Part shown: positions 8,768 through 17,419 of the stretch, piece by piece
Layout of the letters: each line of letters starts with the position of its first letter
Numbering within the stretch: position 1 is the first letter of the stretch
Assembly (NCBI GenBank): GCA_947090765.1
Contig: OX352322.1
Coordinates: 5,573,001-5,637,000, forward strand
Direction of reading: 5' to 3'
Origin: Pseudomonas sp. MM223
GTDB lineage: Bacteria; Pseudomonadota; Gammaproteobacteria; Pseudomonadales; Pseudomonadaceae
Length of the DNA stretch: 64,000 nucleotides
Position numbers and translations under genes: made by a program
The notes under the pieces: model-generated
Seen by the model: the letters and a program-made list of their open reading frames with translations, nothing else
Told to the model about the DNA's origin: nothing
The model's database searches: none

Positions 8768-9440
8768 CGCGGCCCTCGGCGAGGCGATAGCCGACGCCAT
8801 GGACGGTATGCAGCAGCGGTTTTTCAAACGGTTTGTCGATTACCTGACGCAACTGGTGCACATGGCTGCGCAGGCTGTCGCTGTCGGGGCAGTCGTCGCC
8901 CCACAAAGCTTCTTCAAGTACCTCGCGGCGCAGTACGTGGGGGCTTTTCTGCATCAGCACTGCCAGCAGCTTGAGACCGACGGGGTTGAGCTTGAGCAGG
9001 CGTCCCTGACGGGTAACTTCCAGGGTGTCGAGGTCGTAGCTGAGGTCGGACACCTGCAGCGTGCGGCGCCCGCCACCCTGAGCACGACGCAGCACCGCTT
9101 CGATGCGTGCCGCCAGCTCCGACAGGGCGAACGGCTTGAGCAGGTAGTCGTCGGCCCCGGAGCGGAAGCCCTGCAGGCGGTCATCCAGCTGGTCGCGGGC
9201 GGTAAGCATGATCACCGGCGTGTCGCGGCGGGCGTCTTCACGCAGGCGCTTGCACAGGGTGTAGCCATCGATGCCGGGCAGCATGATGTCCAGCACGATC
9301 AGGTCGTAGTGTTCGGTAGCGGCCAGGTGCAGGCCGGACAAGCCATCCTGGGCGCAGTCAACGGTGTAGCCCTTCATGCCCAGGTAATCGGCCAGGTTGG
9401 CCAGGATATCGCGGTTGTCTTCAACCAAAAGAATGCGCAT
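8757..9440 (-). CDS. colR: ColR, OmpR-family response regulator
   Basis: The 227-residue product has a receiver domain with acidic pocket E7/D8, phospho-acceptor D51 (IVLDIMLPG), T80 and K102 (DDYLLKPF), and a C-terminal winged helix (about 130-220, ending HTVHGVGYRLAEG). GGAG lies 6 bases before the ATG. It is the first gene of colRS and is transcribed away from the PAP2 gene across a 183-bp gap. Known P. putida ColR regulates genes for membrane-modifying enzymes. ColR-like boxes lie both in the divergent gap and downstream of colS. Confidence 0.95.
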   Translation of the reverse strand: MRILLVEDNRDILANLADYLGMKGYTVDCAQDGLSGLHLAATEHYDLIVLDIMLPGIDGYTLCKRLREDARRDTPVIMLTARDQLDDRLQGFRSGADDYLLKPFALSELAARIEAVLRRAQGGGRRTLQVSDLSYDLDTLEVTRQGRLLKLNPVGLKLLAVLMQKSPHVLRREVLEEALWGDDCPDSDSLRSHVHQLRQVIDKPFEKPLLHTVHGVGYRLAEGRDGV

Positions 9441-9538
9441 CGGTTTCTCCTGTGCGGCGCTTCTCGCTGTGGTGCGCGGCAGGCGCAGCTTAAGGCCTAT
9501 GCCTGCACGGTGCCAGCCCCCAGGAAAATTCACCACAC

Positions 9539-9554
9539 TTGACGGTTTTTTCAC
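9539..9554 (+). promoter_or_regulatory. putative ColR-binding site upstream of the PAP2 gene
   Basis: The sequence TTGACGGTTTTTTCAC fits all 16 positions of the remembered ColR consensus YYNA(C/G)NNYTTTTTCAC. It is on the plus strand 70 bases before the PAP2 start codon, nearly the same distance as the site upstream of the methyltransferase operon. Confidence 0.65.
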
Positions 9555-9623
9555 TGATCCTTCACGGACACAGGATAGCGGGCAGCCGACAATGCCCGAT
9601 CTTTTTCGTGCCCTGGAGCCGTC

Positions 9624-10352
9624 ATGCAGCAACGAACCCGCCCTCGCCCGATCAACTACTGGCTGTACCTGGGAATACCCTTGGCGACCGCGCTGGCCTT
9701 GATCCTGCTGGAGCTGACTTCGGTCGACATGGATGTGGCCAACCTGTTCTTCGACCCCGCTGCCGGGCAGTTCATTGGCCGCCACAGCTACCTGCTGGAA
9801 AACATCCTGCACGACCGCGTCAAGCAAGTGGTGATCTTGCTGGGTGTGTTGTCGCTGCTGACGTTTGCCGCCAGTTTCTTCTGGAAGCGCCTGTTCGGCT
9901 GGCGCCGCGAGCTGGGCTGCCTGGTGCTGGCACTGGGCCTGTCCACAGCGTTTGTCACGCCGCTGAAAAAGGTCACCCAGGTACAGTGCCCATGGAGCCT
10001 GACCCAGTTTGGCGGCACCGAAACCTACAGCAAGCTGCTGGAGCCACGGCCAGCTACCGACAAGCCTGGGCTGTGCTGGCCAGGCGGGCATGCGGCGACC
10101 GGGTTCTGCCTGTTCGGCCTGTTCTTCATGCTGCGTGATCGCAAGCCACGGCTGGCGCGGGTGGCACTGGCGGTGGCGTTTGTCGCCGGGTCGGTGCTGT
10201 CGGTGGGCAGGATGATGCAGGGGGCGCACTTCCTGTCGCACAACATCTGGACGGCCGTGTTCTGTTGGTTGATCGGGTTGGGGTCGTATTACCTGGTTCT
10301 GTATCGCCGGGGGCAGGCTGAGGTGCCGGTCGCTGAACGCAGCGTCGCCTGA
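9624..10352 (+). CDS. PAP2-family membrane phosphatase
   Basis: The 242-residue integral membrane protein has about six hydrophobic segments and the three PAP2 motifs. C1 is a variant, KKVTQVQCPW. C2 is PGGHAATG, with G in place of the usual S. C3 is GRMMQGAHFLSHN, carrying the catalytic histidine with N where many members have D. Relatives dephosphorylate lipid substrates such as undecaprenyl pyrophosphate, PGP or lipid A, or transfer phosphate as LpxT does. The substrate cannot be told from sequence. It is divergent from colR with a full ColR-box match in between, which supports a role in envelope remodelling under ColRS control. The ATG at 9624 is used; the ribosome-binding site is weak. 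Confidence 0.88.
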   Translation: MQQRTRPRPINYWLYLGIPLATALALILLELTSVDMDVANLFFDPAAGQFIGRHSYLLENILHDRVKQVVILLGVLSLLTFAASFFWKRLFGWRRELGCLVLALGLSTAFVTPLKKVTQVQCPWSLTQFGGTETYSKLLEPRPATDKPGLCWPGGHAATGFCLFGLFFMLRDRKPRLARVALAVAFVAGSVLSVGRMMQGAHFLSHNIWTAVFCWLIGLGSYYLVLYRRGQAEVPVAERSVA

Positions 10353-10356
10353 CAGA

Positions 10357-10455
10357 GGGGCCGCTTTGCGGCCCATTCGCAGCACAAGGCTGCTCCTACA
10401 GGGGGACGCGTCAGTGTCGGACGTGTAGGAGCAGCGTTGTGATGCGAAGAGGCCT
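10357..10455. repeat. REP pair, imperfect
   Basis: The unit GGGGCCGCTTTGCGGCCCAT...GCTGCTCCTACAG is followed by the inverted partner GTAGGAGCAGCGTTGTGATG. The second unit lacks the full head. It lies between the convergent PAP2 and groEL genes. Confidence 0.8.
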
Positions 10456-10467
10456 CAACAGGAAAAC

Positions 10468-10502
10468 AAAAAAGCCCCGGTTCTCGCGAACCGGGGCTTT
10501 TT
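10468..10502 (-). terminator. groEL Rho-independent terminator
   Basis: AGCCCCGGTTC-TCG-CGAACCGGGGCT is flanked by A-run and T-run, so it can work in both directions. It is 24 bases past the groEL stop. Confidence 0.93.
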
Positions 10503-10525
10503 ATGGTGCAGGGGGTAAGGCTGGC

Positions 10526-12175
<1,650 letters not shown>

Positions 12176-12217
12176 TTAATCCTTGGAATTCTTTGGAGTA
12201 ACGGGAAGTCGGGGAAA

Positions 12218-12511
12218 TCAGCCTTCGATAACGGCGAGGATTTCGTTCTCGGCCATGACCAGCAGGTCTTCGCCATCGACTTTCACGGTGTTGCTGCCCG
12301 AGTAAGGGCCGAATACCACTTTGTCACCCACTTTCACGGCCAGCGCGCGAACTTCGCCGTTGTCCAGGATGCGACCGGTGCCGACGGCAACAACTTCGCC
12401 GCGGTTTGGTTTTTCAGCGGCCGAACCCGGCAGGACGATACCGCCAGCGGTTTTCGATTCTTCTTCGCTGCGACGGATGACGACGCGGTCATGCAGAGGA
12501 CGAAGCTTCAT
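12218..12511 (-). CDS. groES: co-chaperonin GroES (10 kDa)
   Basis: The 97-residue lid of the GroEL chamber starts [14 protein letters not shown]. It has the mobile loop [16 protein letters not shown] and the dome and C-terminal segments [20 protein letters not shown] and [12 protein letters not shown]. The ATG at 12511 is chosen because the longer frame to 12664 has no homology, and GGGAGAGATC lies just upstream. A sigma-32-type promoter is found 150 bases upstream; no CIRCE operator was seen. Confidence 0.99.
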   Translation of the reverse strand: MKLRPLHDRVVIRRSEEESKTAGGIVLPGSAAEKPNRGEVVAVGTGRILDNGEVRALAVKVGDKVVFGPYSGSNTVKVDGEDLLVMAENEILAVIEG

Positions 12512-12660
12512 TGTCGATCTCTCCCAAATTGTGGTTTTCATCGGCCGGTATCGACACCGGCGGGTTGATGCTGTCCGGCGTAGCCGGGAGGTGGCCCGCA
12601 ATGGGCGAACCACCTGTGTCATGTCTGGCGTTACCACCAGAAACCTTGCGGTGACCACAT

Positions 12661-12688
12661 ACATGAGGCCGCCATATTCAATTACAAG
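12661..12688 (-). promoter_or_regulatory. sigma-32 (heat-shock) promoter of groESL
   Basis: On the minus strand CTTGTAA (12682-12688) and CCTCATGT (12661-12668) are separated by 13 bases. The sigma-32 consensus is CTTGAAA-N13/14-CCCCATNT, so 6 of 7 and 7 of 8 informative positions agree, with the correct spacing. Confidence 0.8.
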
Positions 12689-12716
12689 GCTTGATATACA
12701 AAATTTTTGATCCGGC

Positions 12717-12749
12717 TGAAAAAGACCGGGGCCGCTTGTGCGGCCCCGG
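12717..12749 (-). terminator. fxsA terminator
   Basis: The stem CCGGGGCCGC-TTGT-GCGGCCCCGG is followed on the minus strand by T-C-TTTTT. It lies immediately after the fxsA stop and upstream of the groES promoter. Confidence 0.88.
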
Positions 12750-12754
12750 GCGTT

Positions 12755-13216
12755 TTACTTGTCGCGGCGCTCATACTCGCCTTCGATCACGTTTGGACGG
12801 TGCCCCCCCTCACGCGGCTGCGCCTGGAACGGGTCATCCTGGAACGCTCGCTGGCGCATGGCCTGGGCCTCGGCACGCTCACGCATCTTGCGCGCGGCCA
12901 GGTGGCGGGTAAACGGCAGCAGGCACAGCAGCCCCAGCACGTCGCTGATGAAGCCTGGCAGCAGCAGCAGGCCGCCACCAACGGCCAGCATCATGCCCTG
13001 GAACATGTCCTCGGCAGGCAGTTCACCGCGCTGCAGGCTCTCACGGGCACGCAATGCGGTGGCCAGCCCGGCCACCCGCATCACCAGCACGCCCAGGGCG
13101 GAGCCAGCGATGATCAGCAGCAGCGCCGGGAAGAACCCGATCGCCGCGCTGACCTTCACGAAGACAAACAGCTCCAGCACGGGAAACAGCAAAAACAGCA
13201 GTAGAAAAGCACGCAT
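12755..13216 (-). CDS. fxsA: FxsA family inner-membrane protein
   Basis: The 153-residue protein has FxsA features: an N-terminal hydrophobic segment MRAFLLLFLLFPVLELFVFV, a second helix with the A-G-S-A-L-G-V motif, a third (GGGLLLLPGFISDVLGLLCL), and a polar, charged C-terminal tail ending RPNVIEGEYERRDK. E. coli FxsA is known from suppression of F-plasmid exclusion of phage T7; its cellular role is unclear. The ATG at 13216 with AGGA 5 bases upstream is preferred to the TTG one codon earlier. It is next to groES, as in other Pseudomonas. Confidence 0.93.
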   Translation of the reverse strand: MRAFLLLFLLFPVLELFVFVKVSAAIGFFPALLLIIAGSALGVLVMRVAGLATALRARESLQRGELPAEDMFQGMMLAVGGGLLLLPGFISDVLGLLCLLPFTRHLAARKMRERAEAQAMRQRAFQDDPFQAQPREGGHRPNVIEGEYERRDK

Positions 13217-13283
13217 CAAAGCAATCCTCGTTGGAAGACAACCTTCCTGTAAGACCTACAGATGGATGCGTATGCTCGGTTTT

Positions 13284-14015
13284 TCAACCCTCGACCTCCG
13301 TCGCAACTGGCCACTGGTCGGCGCGCGCCAGCAAAACAAGGGCTTCGCGGACTTGTGTCGGCGTGTTGCAAATACTGGGGAAAGGCAACCAGTGCACCGC
13401 CTGGCCAATGCGCAGGTGCATGCCCTCGCTGTCCACCCCGGCCATCTGTGCCGGCACATGCTGTGGCAGGTCGGTCAGCGCCACATAGTGGGCGATGGCG
13501 TTGGCGTGGTCGCTGTTCATGTGCTCGACCATGCTCGCCTCGGCCTTGCCAGCGAACGGGTTGGCCAAGGTCACCTGGTCGAGCCAATGAATCGCGCCAA
13601 AGCCGCCAATGTAGCGATGGCGCACGGGTTGCAGCACCCAGAAGTCGAAGTCGTGGGCCTTGTGGTAGTTGGCGGCATCCGGGAAATAGCGGTAATAGCG
13701 CTCGGCAGCCGCTTCGACGGCGGCCTCGTCGACCAGCTTGTGGGCCTCGGCCATCACGGTCAGGCGCCCTACAGCCTGTACATCTTCGGCCTCGCGCTCC
13801 CCCACCAGCAGCGAGCACTTGGGGTCTTTTTGCAGGTTGTGGGTGTGCTGGGCAATGCGACTGATGAGAATCAGCGGGTTGCCGTTGGCATCGAGGCAAT
13901 ACGGCACGACCGAGCCGAACGGGTAGCCGGGCATCGACTTGGAATGGGTCGAGAGCACGCCGCGGTATTCCTTGAGCAGCAGTTCCCGGGCTGGGCGGAT
14001 GGCATTGGTACTCAC
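13284..14015 (-). CDS. HugZ-like / pyridoxamine-phosphate-oxidase-fold protein with DUF2470
   Basis: The 243-residue product has an N-terminal split-barrel FMN-binding fold (GYPFGSVVPYCLDANGNPL, then CSLLVGERE) and a C-terminal DUF2470 domain with the motif VEHMNSDHANAIAHYV. This architecture is that of HugZ/HutZ proteins, some of which bind or degrade haem. Catalysis here is not proven. The start is probably the GTG at 14015 (STNAIRPAREL follows), with AGGAG about 10 bases upstream. Longer reading to 14051 adds residues unlike the family. It is 67 bases upstream of fxsA on the same strand. Confidence 0.85.
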   Translation of the reverse strand: MSTNAIRPARELLLKEYRGVLSTHSKSMPGYPFGSVVPYCLDANGNPLILISRIAQHTHNLQKDPKCSLLVGEREAEDVQAVGRLTVMAEAHKLVDEAAVEAAAERYYRYFPDAANYHKAHDFDFWVLQPVRHRYIGGFGAIHWLDQVTLANPFAGKAEASMVEHMNSDHANAIAHYVALTDLPQHVPAQMAGVDSEGMHLRIGQAVHWLPFPSICNTPTQVREALVLLARADQWPVATEVEG

Positions 14016-14080
14016 TTGAGGGCGGCTCCTGACGGCAGAATGGATGGGCACAAGATAGCACTATCAGGCCCACTGCCAAC

Positions 14081-14198
14081 GGGGCTGCTGCGCAGCCCAT
14101 TCGCCGGCAAGCCAGCTCCCACAATGACCGCGAAATGCCCAGGCTTGTGCGGTACCTGTGGGGCTGGCTTGCCGGCGAATGGGCCGCAAGGCGGCCCC
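14081..14198. repeat. REP pair (BIME), inverted
   Basis: Two units (GGGGCTGCTGCGCAGCCCAT... and ...GGGCCGCAAGGCGGCCCC) share the arm GCCGGCAAGCCAGC/GCTGGCTTGCCGGC. It fills the gap between the HugZ-like gene and the DUF481 gene. Confidence 0.88.
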
Positions 14199-14204
14199 AA
14201 CGAT

Positions 14205-15215
14205 CTACCAGGTAACGCCGAAACCTGCGGTATAGCGGGTCTTGTCCAGGTCACTTTCACGCGTGCCGGTGATGATGTCCTTCTCCGCCTTGAGGTTGAG
14301 CGAGGCCCACTCGGTGACTTTGTAGCGCAGGCCAACCTCGGCATCCAGCGAGTAGTCGGCCACGCCACCCAGCGGCTTGGCGAACTCGCCGTTGGTGAAC
14401 AGCTGCACGTTCTTGCCGATCAGGTAGCGGGTGTAGTCCCACTTCACCGCTGCGGAATAGAAGTTGTCCTTGCCGCCATCCTGGTATTCGAAGTCGGTAC
14501 GGTTGATCAGCGACCCCAGCGAGAACGCCCCCAGTTCATCGTCCCAGAACTGGTAACCCGGGCCGGTACCCACGGTGCGCTGGCGGGCCAGGTCTTCGAT
14601 GCGGTCACGCTTGTATTCCGCACGCCCCTGCCAGAACCACTTCTCGGTAATGAAGCGGTCCAGGGCATATTCGGCACTCCAGTTGTCGGTGGTGGTGACG
14701 TCGTCCTTGGTCTCGCGGTTGTATTCGCCTTCGGCATTGTGCCGCCAGCGGCCATGGCGGGCGGTGGTCTTGAAGCCTACATCGTAATCGTCGGTGTCGT
14801 TCTCGGCGCGCTTGTAGTCCAGCGCCACATCGACGTTGCCTTTCCACACGAAATCCTCGACCAGCGGCCTGGGCTTCATGATCTGCTCGATGCTGGCAAG
14901 CTCCACGGTCTTGGGCGCTTCACCATTGGCCAGGGTTACCTTGCCAGGTTCTGCGGCTTTCAGTGACTTGGCTTTTTCACCGGAGTAGGCGTCTTGCTTG
15001 ACCAGCATCTCCTGGTCGCTCTCCAGGGTCTGGACTTCTTTCCAGTCCAGCGCAATGGACCCACCATAGGAGGTTTCCAGCAACAGCTTGCCGCCATCGA
15101 AGACTTTGATCTTGCCACTGAGCCGGTCACCGTTCTTCATCCACACGGTATCGGCCAACACCGGGGAGGCACACAAGGAAGCAGCTAACAGGCACAACAA
15201 GGATCTAGAATACAT
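14205..15215 (-). CDS. DUF481 outer-membrane beta-barrel protein (YdiY-like)
   Basis: The 336-residue product has a Sec signal peptide (MYSRSLLCLLAASLCASPVLA, cleavage about 21). A small N-terminal domain follows with DTVWMKNGDRLSGKI (an SH3-like segment common in this family) to about residue 110. The rest is a DUF481 region of alternating amphipathic strands ending in an aromatic residue (TRYTAGFGVTW), the mark of outer-membrane barrels recognised by BamA. The ATG at 15215 puts the signal peptide at the N-terminus; the TTG at 15242 is less likely. Function is unknown; E. coli YdiY is acid-induced. Confidence 0.88.
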   Translation of the reverse strand: MYSRSLLCLLAASLCASPVLADTVWMKNGDRLSGKIKVFDGGKLLLETSYGGSIALDWKEVQTLESDQEMLVKQDAYSGEKAKSLKAAEPGKVTLANGEAPKTVELASIEQIMKPRPLVEDFVWKGNVDVALDYKRAENDTDDYDVGFKTTARHGRWRHNAEGEYNRETKDDVTTTDNWSAEYALDRFITEKWFWQGRAEYKRDRIEDLARQRTVGTGPGYQFWDDELGAFSLGSLINRTDFEYQDGGKDNFYSAAVKWDYTRYLIGKNVQLFTNGEFAKPLGGVADYSLDAEVGLRYKVTEWASLNLKAEKDIITGTRESDLDKTRYTAGFGVTW

Positions 15216-15366
15216 AAGCGGACTACGGGTTCGATTTGACAAAAAAGCCGGGCATTATCCAGATACCAACGACCAGAGCAAGGACAGACCGGGCCCATGG
15301 CGTTGAGTTCAACTCTCATTTGCCGGACCACCGGTCCAGTTTCATCTGCAGCCCAAGGGGGGCGTG

Positions 15367-15720
15367 ATGTCTGATGGATACGAGCACGCTCTGGATAGCG
15401 CCGAGGGCCGACGAACGGTGCTGTATTCGGTGCTCGGCCAAGTGCCGCCCGGCAAGGTGGTGAGCTACGGCCAACTCGCCGAGCTGGCGGGGCTTGGCCG
15501 CGCGGCACGGTGGGTCGGGCGCACCCTAGGGCAGTTGCCGGCAGATACCCGCCTGCCCTGGCACCGGGTGCTCGGGGCAGGTGGCCGGCTGAGCCTGGCA
15601 TCGGGTACCCCGTCGGGGGATGAACAACGGGCGCGATTACGCGCGGAGGGTGTGAATGTAACCAACAATCGAGTGGATATGACGCGCCATGGCTGGCGCC
15701 CAATGGAGCACAGCGGTTAG
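15367..15720 (+). CDS. alkyltransferase-like (Atl) DNA repair protein
   Basis: The 117-residue product resembles the DNA-binding domain of O6-alkylguanine-DNA alkyltransferase (VPPGKVVSYGQLAELAG, then the arginine finger region GRAARWVGRTLG). The acceptor site reads LPWHRVL: tryptophan replaces the reactive cysteine of PCHR. Atl proteins bind O6-alkylguanine without repairing it and hand the lesion to nucleotide excision repair. The ATG at 15367 is preceded by AAGGGGGGC. The gene ends 43 bases before ampG. Confidence 0.92.
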   Translation: MSDGYEHALDSAEGRRTVLYSVLGQVPPGKVVSYGQLAELAGLGRAARWVGRTLGQLPADTRLPWHRVLGAGGRLSLASGTPSGDEQRARLRAEGVNVTNNRVDMTRHGWRPMEHSG

Positions 15721-15763
15721 AGTGCGCGCTTTGTTTTCGCAAACTTGAGGCAGATGTTGGCCC

Positions 15764-17312
15764 ATGCCCCGTAAAACCTGGCGCGCTGCGCTTGCTGCAT
15801 ATGCCAGCCCGTCAATCTTGGTACTTTTGCTGCTTGGTTTCGCCGCCGGCCTGCCCTACATGCTGGTGTTCTCGACCTTGTCCGTGTGGTTGCGCGAAGC
15901 CGGCGTTGCCCGCGAGACCATTGGTTACGCCAGCCTGATCGGCCTGGCCTACGCCTTCAAGTGGGTGTGGTCACCGCTGCTCGACCAATGGCGCCTGCCG
16001 CTGCTCGGTGGCCTGGGGCGCCGGCGTTCGTGGTTGCTGCTGTCGCAGGCGCTGGTGGTGGTCGGGCTGGTTGGCATGAGCCTGTGCGACCCGCAACAAC
16101 ACCTGTCGTGGTTGATCGCCATGGCGGTGCTGGTAGCGTTCGCCTCTGCCACACAGGATATCGCCGTCGACGCCTATCGCCTGGAAATCGCCGACGATCA
16201 ACGCCAGGCCGCACTCGCCGCAAGCTACATGGCCGGTTACCGGGTGGCTGCATTGCTCGCCACGGCCGGCGCACTGTTCTTCGCCGAGTGGTTCGGCTCC
16301 ACGGGTTTCAGCTACCTGCACAAGGCCTGGGCCGGCACCTATGTCATGTTCGGGGTGATGATGCTGCCCGCCCTGTTCACCACGCTGGTCATGCGCGAGC
16401 CGCCCGTGCCCATGCGTACCCAGTTGTCGGCAGCGCGTTATGGGCTGGTGCACCAGCTGGCGTCGGTGTTCGTGCTGATCATCCTGTTGGTGTCGGTACC
16501 GGCCAGCTTTACCCAGATGTTCAATACCGGCTGGTCCAGCGTCATTTCCGGTGACGCCACGCCGCTCGACCTGCTGCTGGAAGACCGCGCCTTCCTGCGC
16601 CTGATCCTCTATGTGCTGCTGAGCTGGGCATGCCTGTCCAGCCTGGGCCGCCGCGGCCTCGCCCCGGTGCTGACCCCGGTCAACGACTTCATCACGCGCT
16701 ACCGCTGGCAGGCCTTGCTGCTGCTTGGCCTGATTGCTACGTATCGCATGTCGGACACGGTGATGGGCGTGATGGCCAACGTGTTCTACATCGACATGGG
16801 CTTCACCAAAGACCAGATCGCCAGTGTCAGCAAGATCTTCGGCCTTATCATGACCCTGGTTGGCGCCGGTGTCGGCGGCCTGCTGATCGTGCGCTTCGGC
16901 ATCATGCCGATCCTGTTCATCGGCGGTGTAGCCTCGGCCGGCACCAACATCCTGTTCCTGATGCTGGCCGACATGGGGCCGAACCTGGAAATGCTGGTGG
17001 TGACCATCTCGCTCGACAACTTCGAGCTCGGGCATGGCCACCTCGGCCTTCGTGGCCTACCTGTCGAGCCTGACCAACCTGAAGTTCTCGGCAACCCAAT
17101 ACGCGCTGCTCAGCTCGATCATGCTGCTGTTGCCGCGGCTGATCGGCGGGTACTCAGGGGTCATGGTGGAGAAATTCGGCTACCACGACTTCTTCCTGAT
17201 CACCGCATTGCTGGGTGTGCCTACGCTGATTCTGATCGCCCTGCAGTGGCGCCAGGAAGCTGGGCGCGGTAAGCCGGTGGCAGAGGAAGGTTCAGCCGCC
17301 GAGCGGCCCTGA
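15764..17312 (+). pseudogene. ampG: AmpG-type muropeptide permease, frameshifted near base 17024
   Basis: AmpG imports GlcNAc-anhydro-muropeptides for peptidoglycan recycling and, in many Pseudomonas, controls ampC induction. Frame 1 from the ATG at 15764 has the MFS pattern of AmpG: PYMLVFSTLSVWLREAGV, FKWVWSPLLDQ, SATQDIAVDAYRLEI, and about 12 TM segments, up to TISLDNF at 17023. The expected continuation SSGMATSAFVAYLSSLTN is in another frame (ATG at 17034) and runs to 17312. Deleting one G from TTCGAGCTC (17024) restores a 515-residue protein. As written, the first frame ends at 17272 with about 80 out-of-frame residues and loses the last transmembrane helices. Sequencing error and natural inactivation cannot be told apart here. 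Confidence 0.9.
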
Positions 17313-17324
17313 GAGGCTTCTATA

Positions 17325-17410
17325 GCCTGTATCGGCCCCTTCGCTGCTCCTACAGAGCTTGTGATGTACCTGTAGGAGCAGCCTTGCGCTGCGAAGGGGC
17401 CGATACAGGC
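17325..17410. repeat. REP pair, long perfect ends
   Basis: GCCTGTATCGGCCCCTTCGC and GCGAAGGGGCCGATACAGGC are exact reverse complements, with inner arms CTGCTCCTACAG and CTGTAGGAGCAG. It lies between the convergent ampG and MFS exporter genes and could form a strong hairpin acting on both transcripts. Confidence 0.88.
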
Positions 17411-17419
17411 AACCAAACA

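Noticed and set aside
12512..12664. N-terminal extension of GroES
   Set aside because: The additional 51 residues lack homology, and the ATG at 12511 with its ribosome-binding site gives the exact family start.
12738..14966. 742-residue open frame on the plus strand across fxsA, the HugZ-like gene and DUF481
   Set aside because: It crosses three well-supported minus-strand genes, a terminator and a REP pair.
17034..17312. A separate 92-residue membrane protein
   Set aside because: It is the C-terminal end of AmpG after the frameshift, with no ribosome-binding site of its own.
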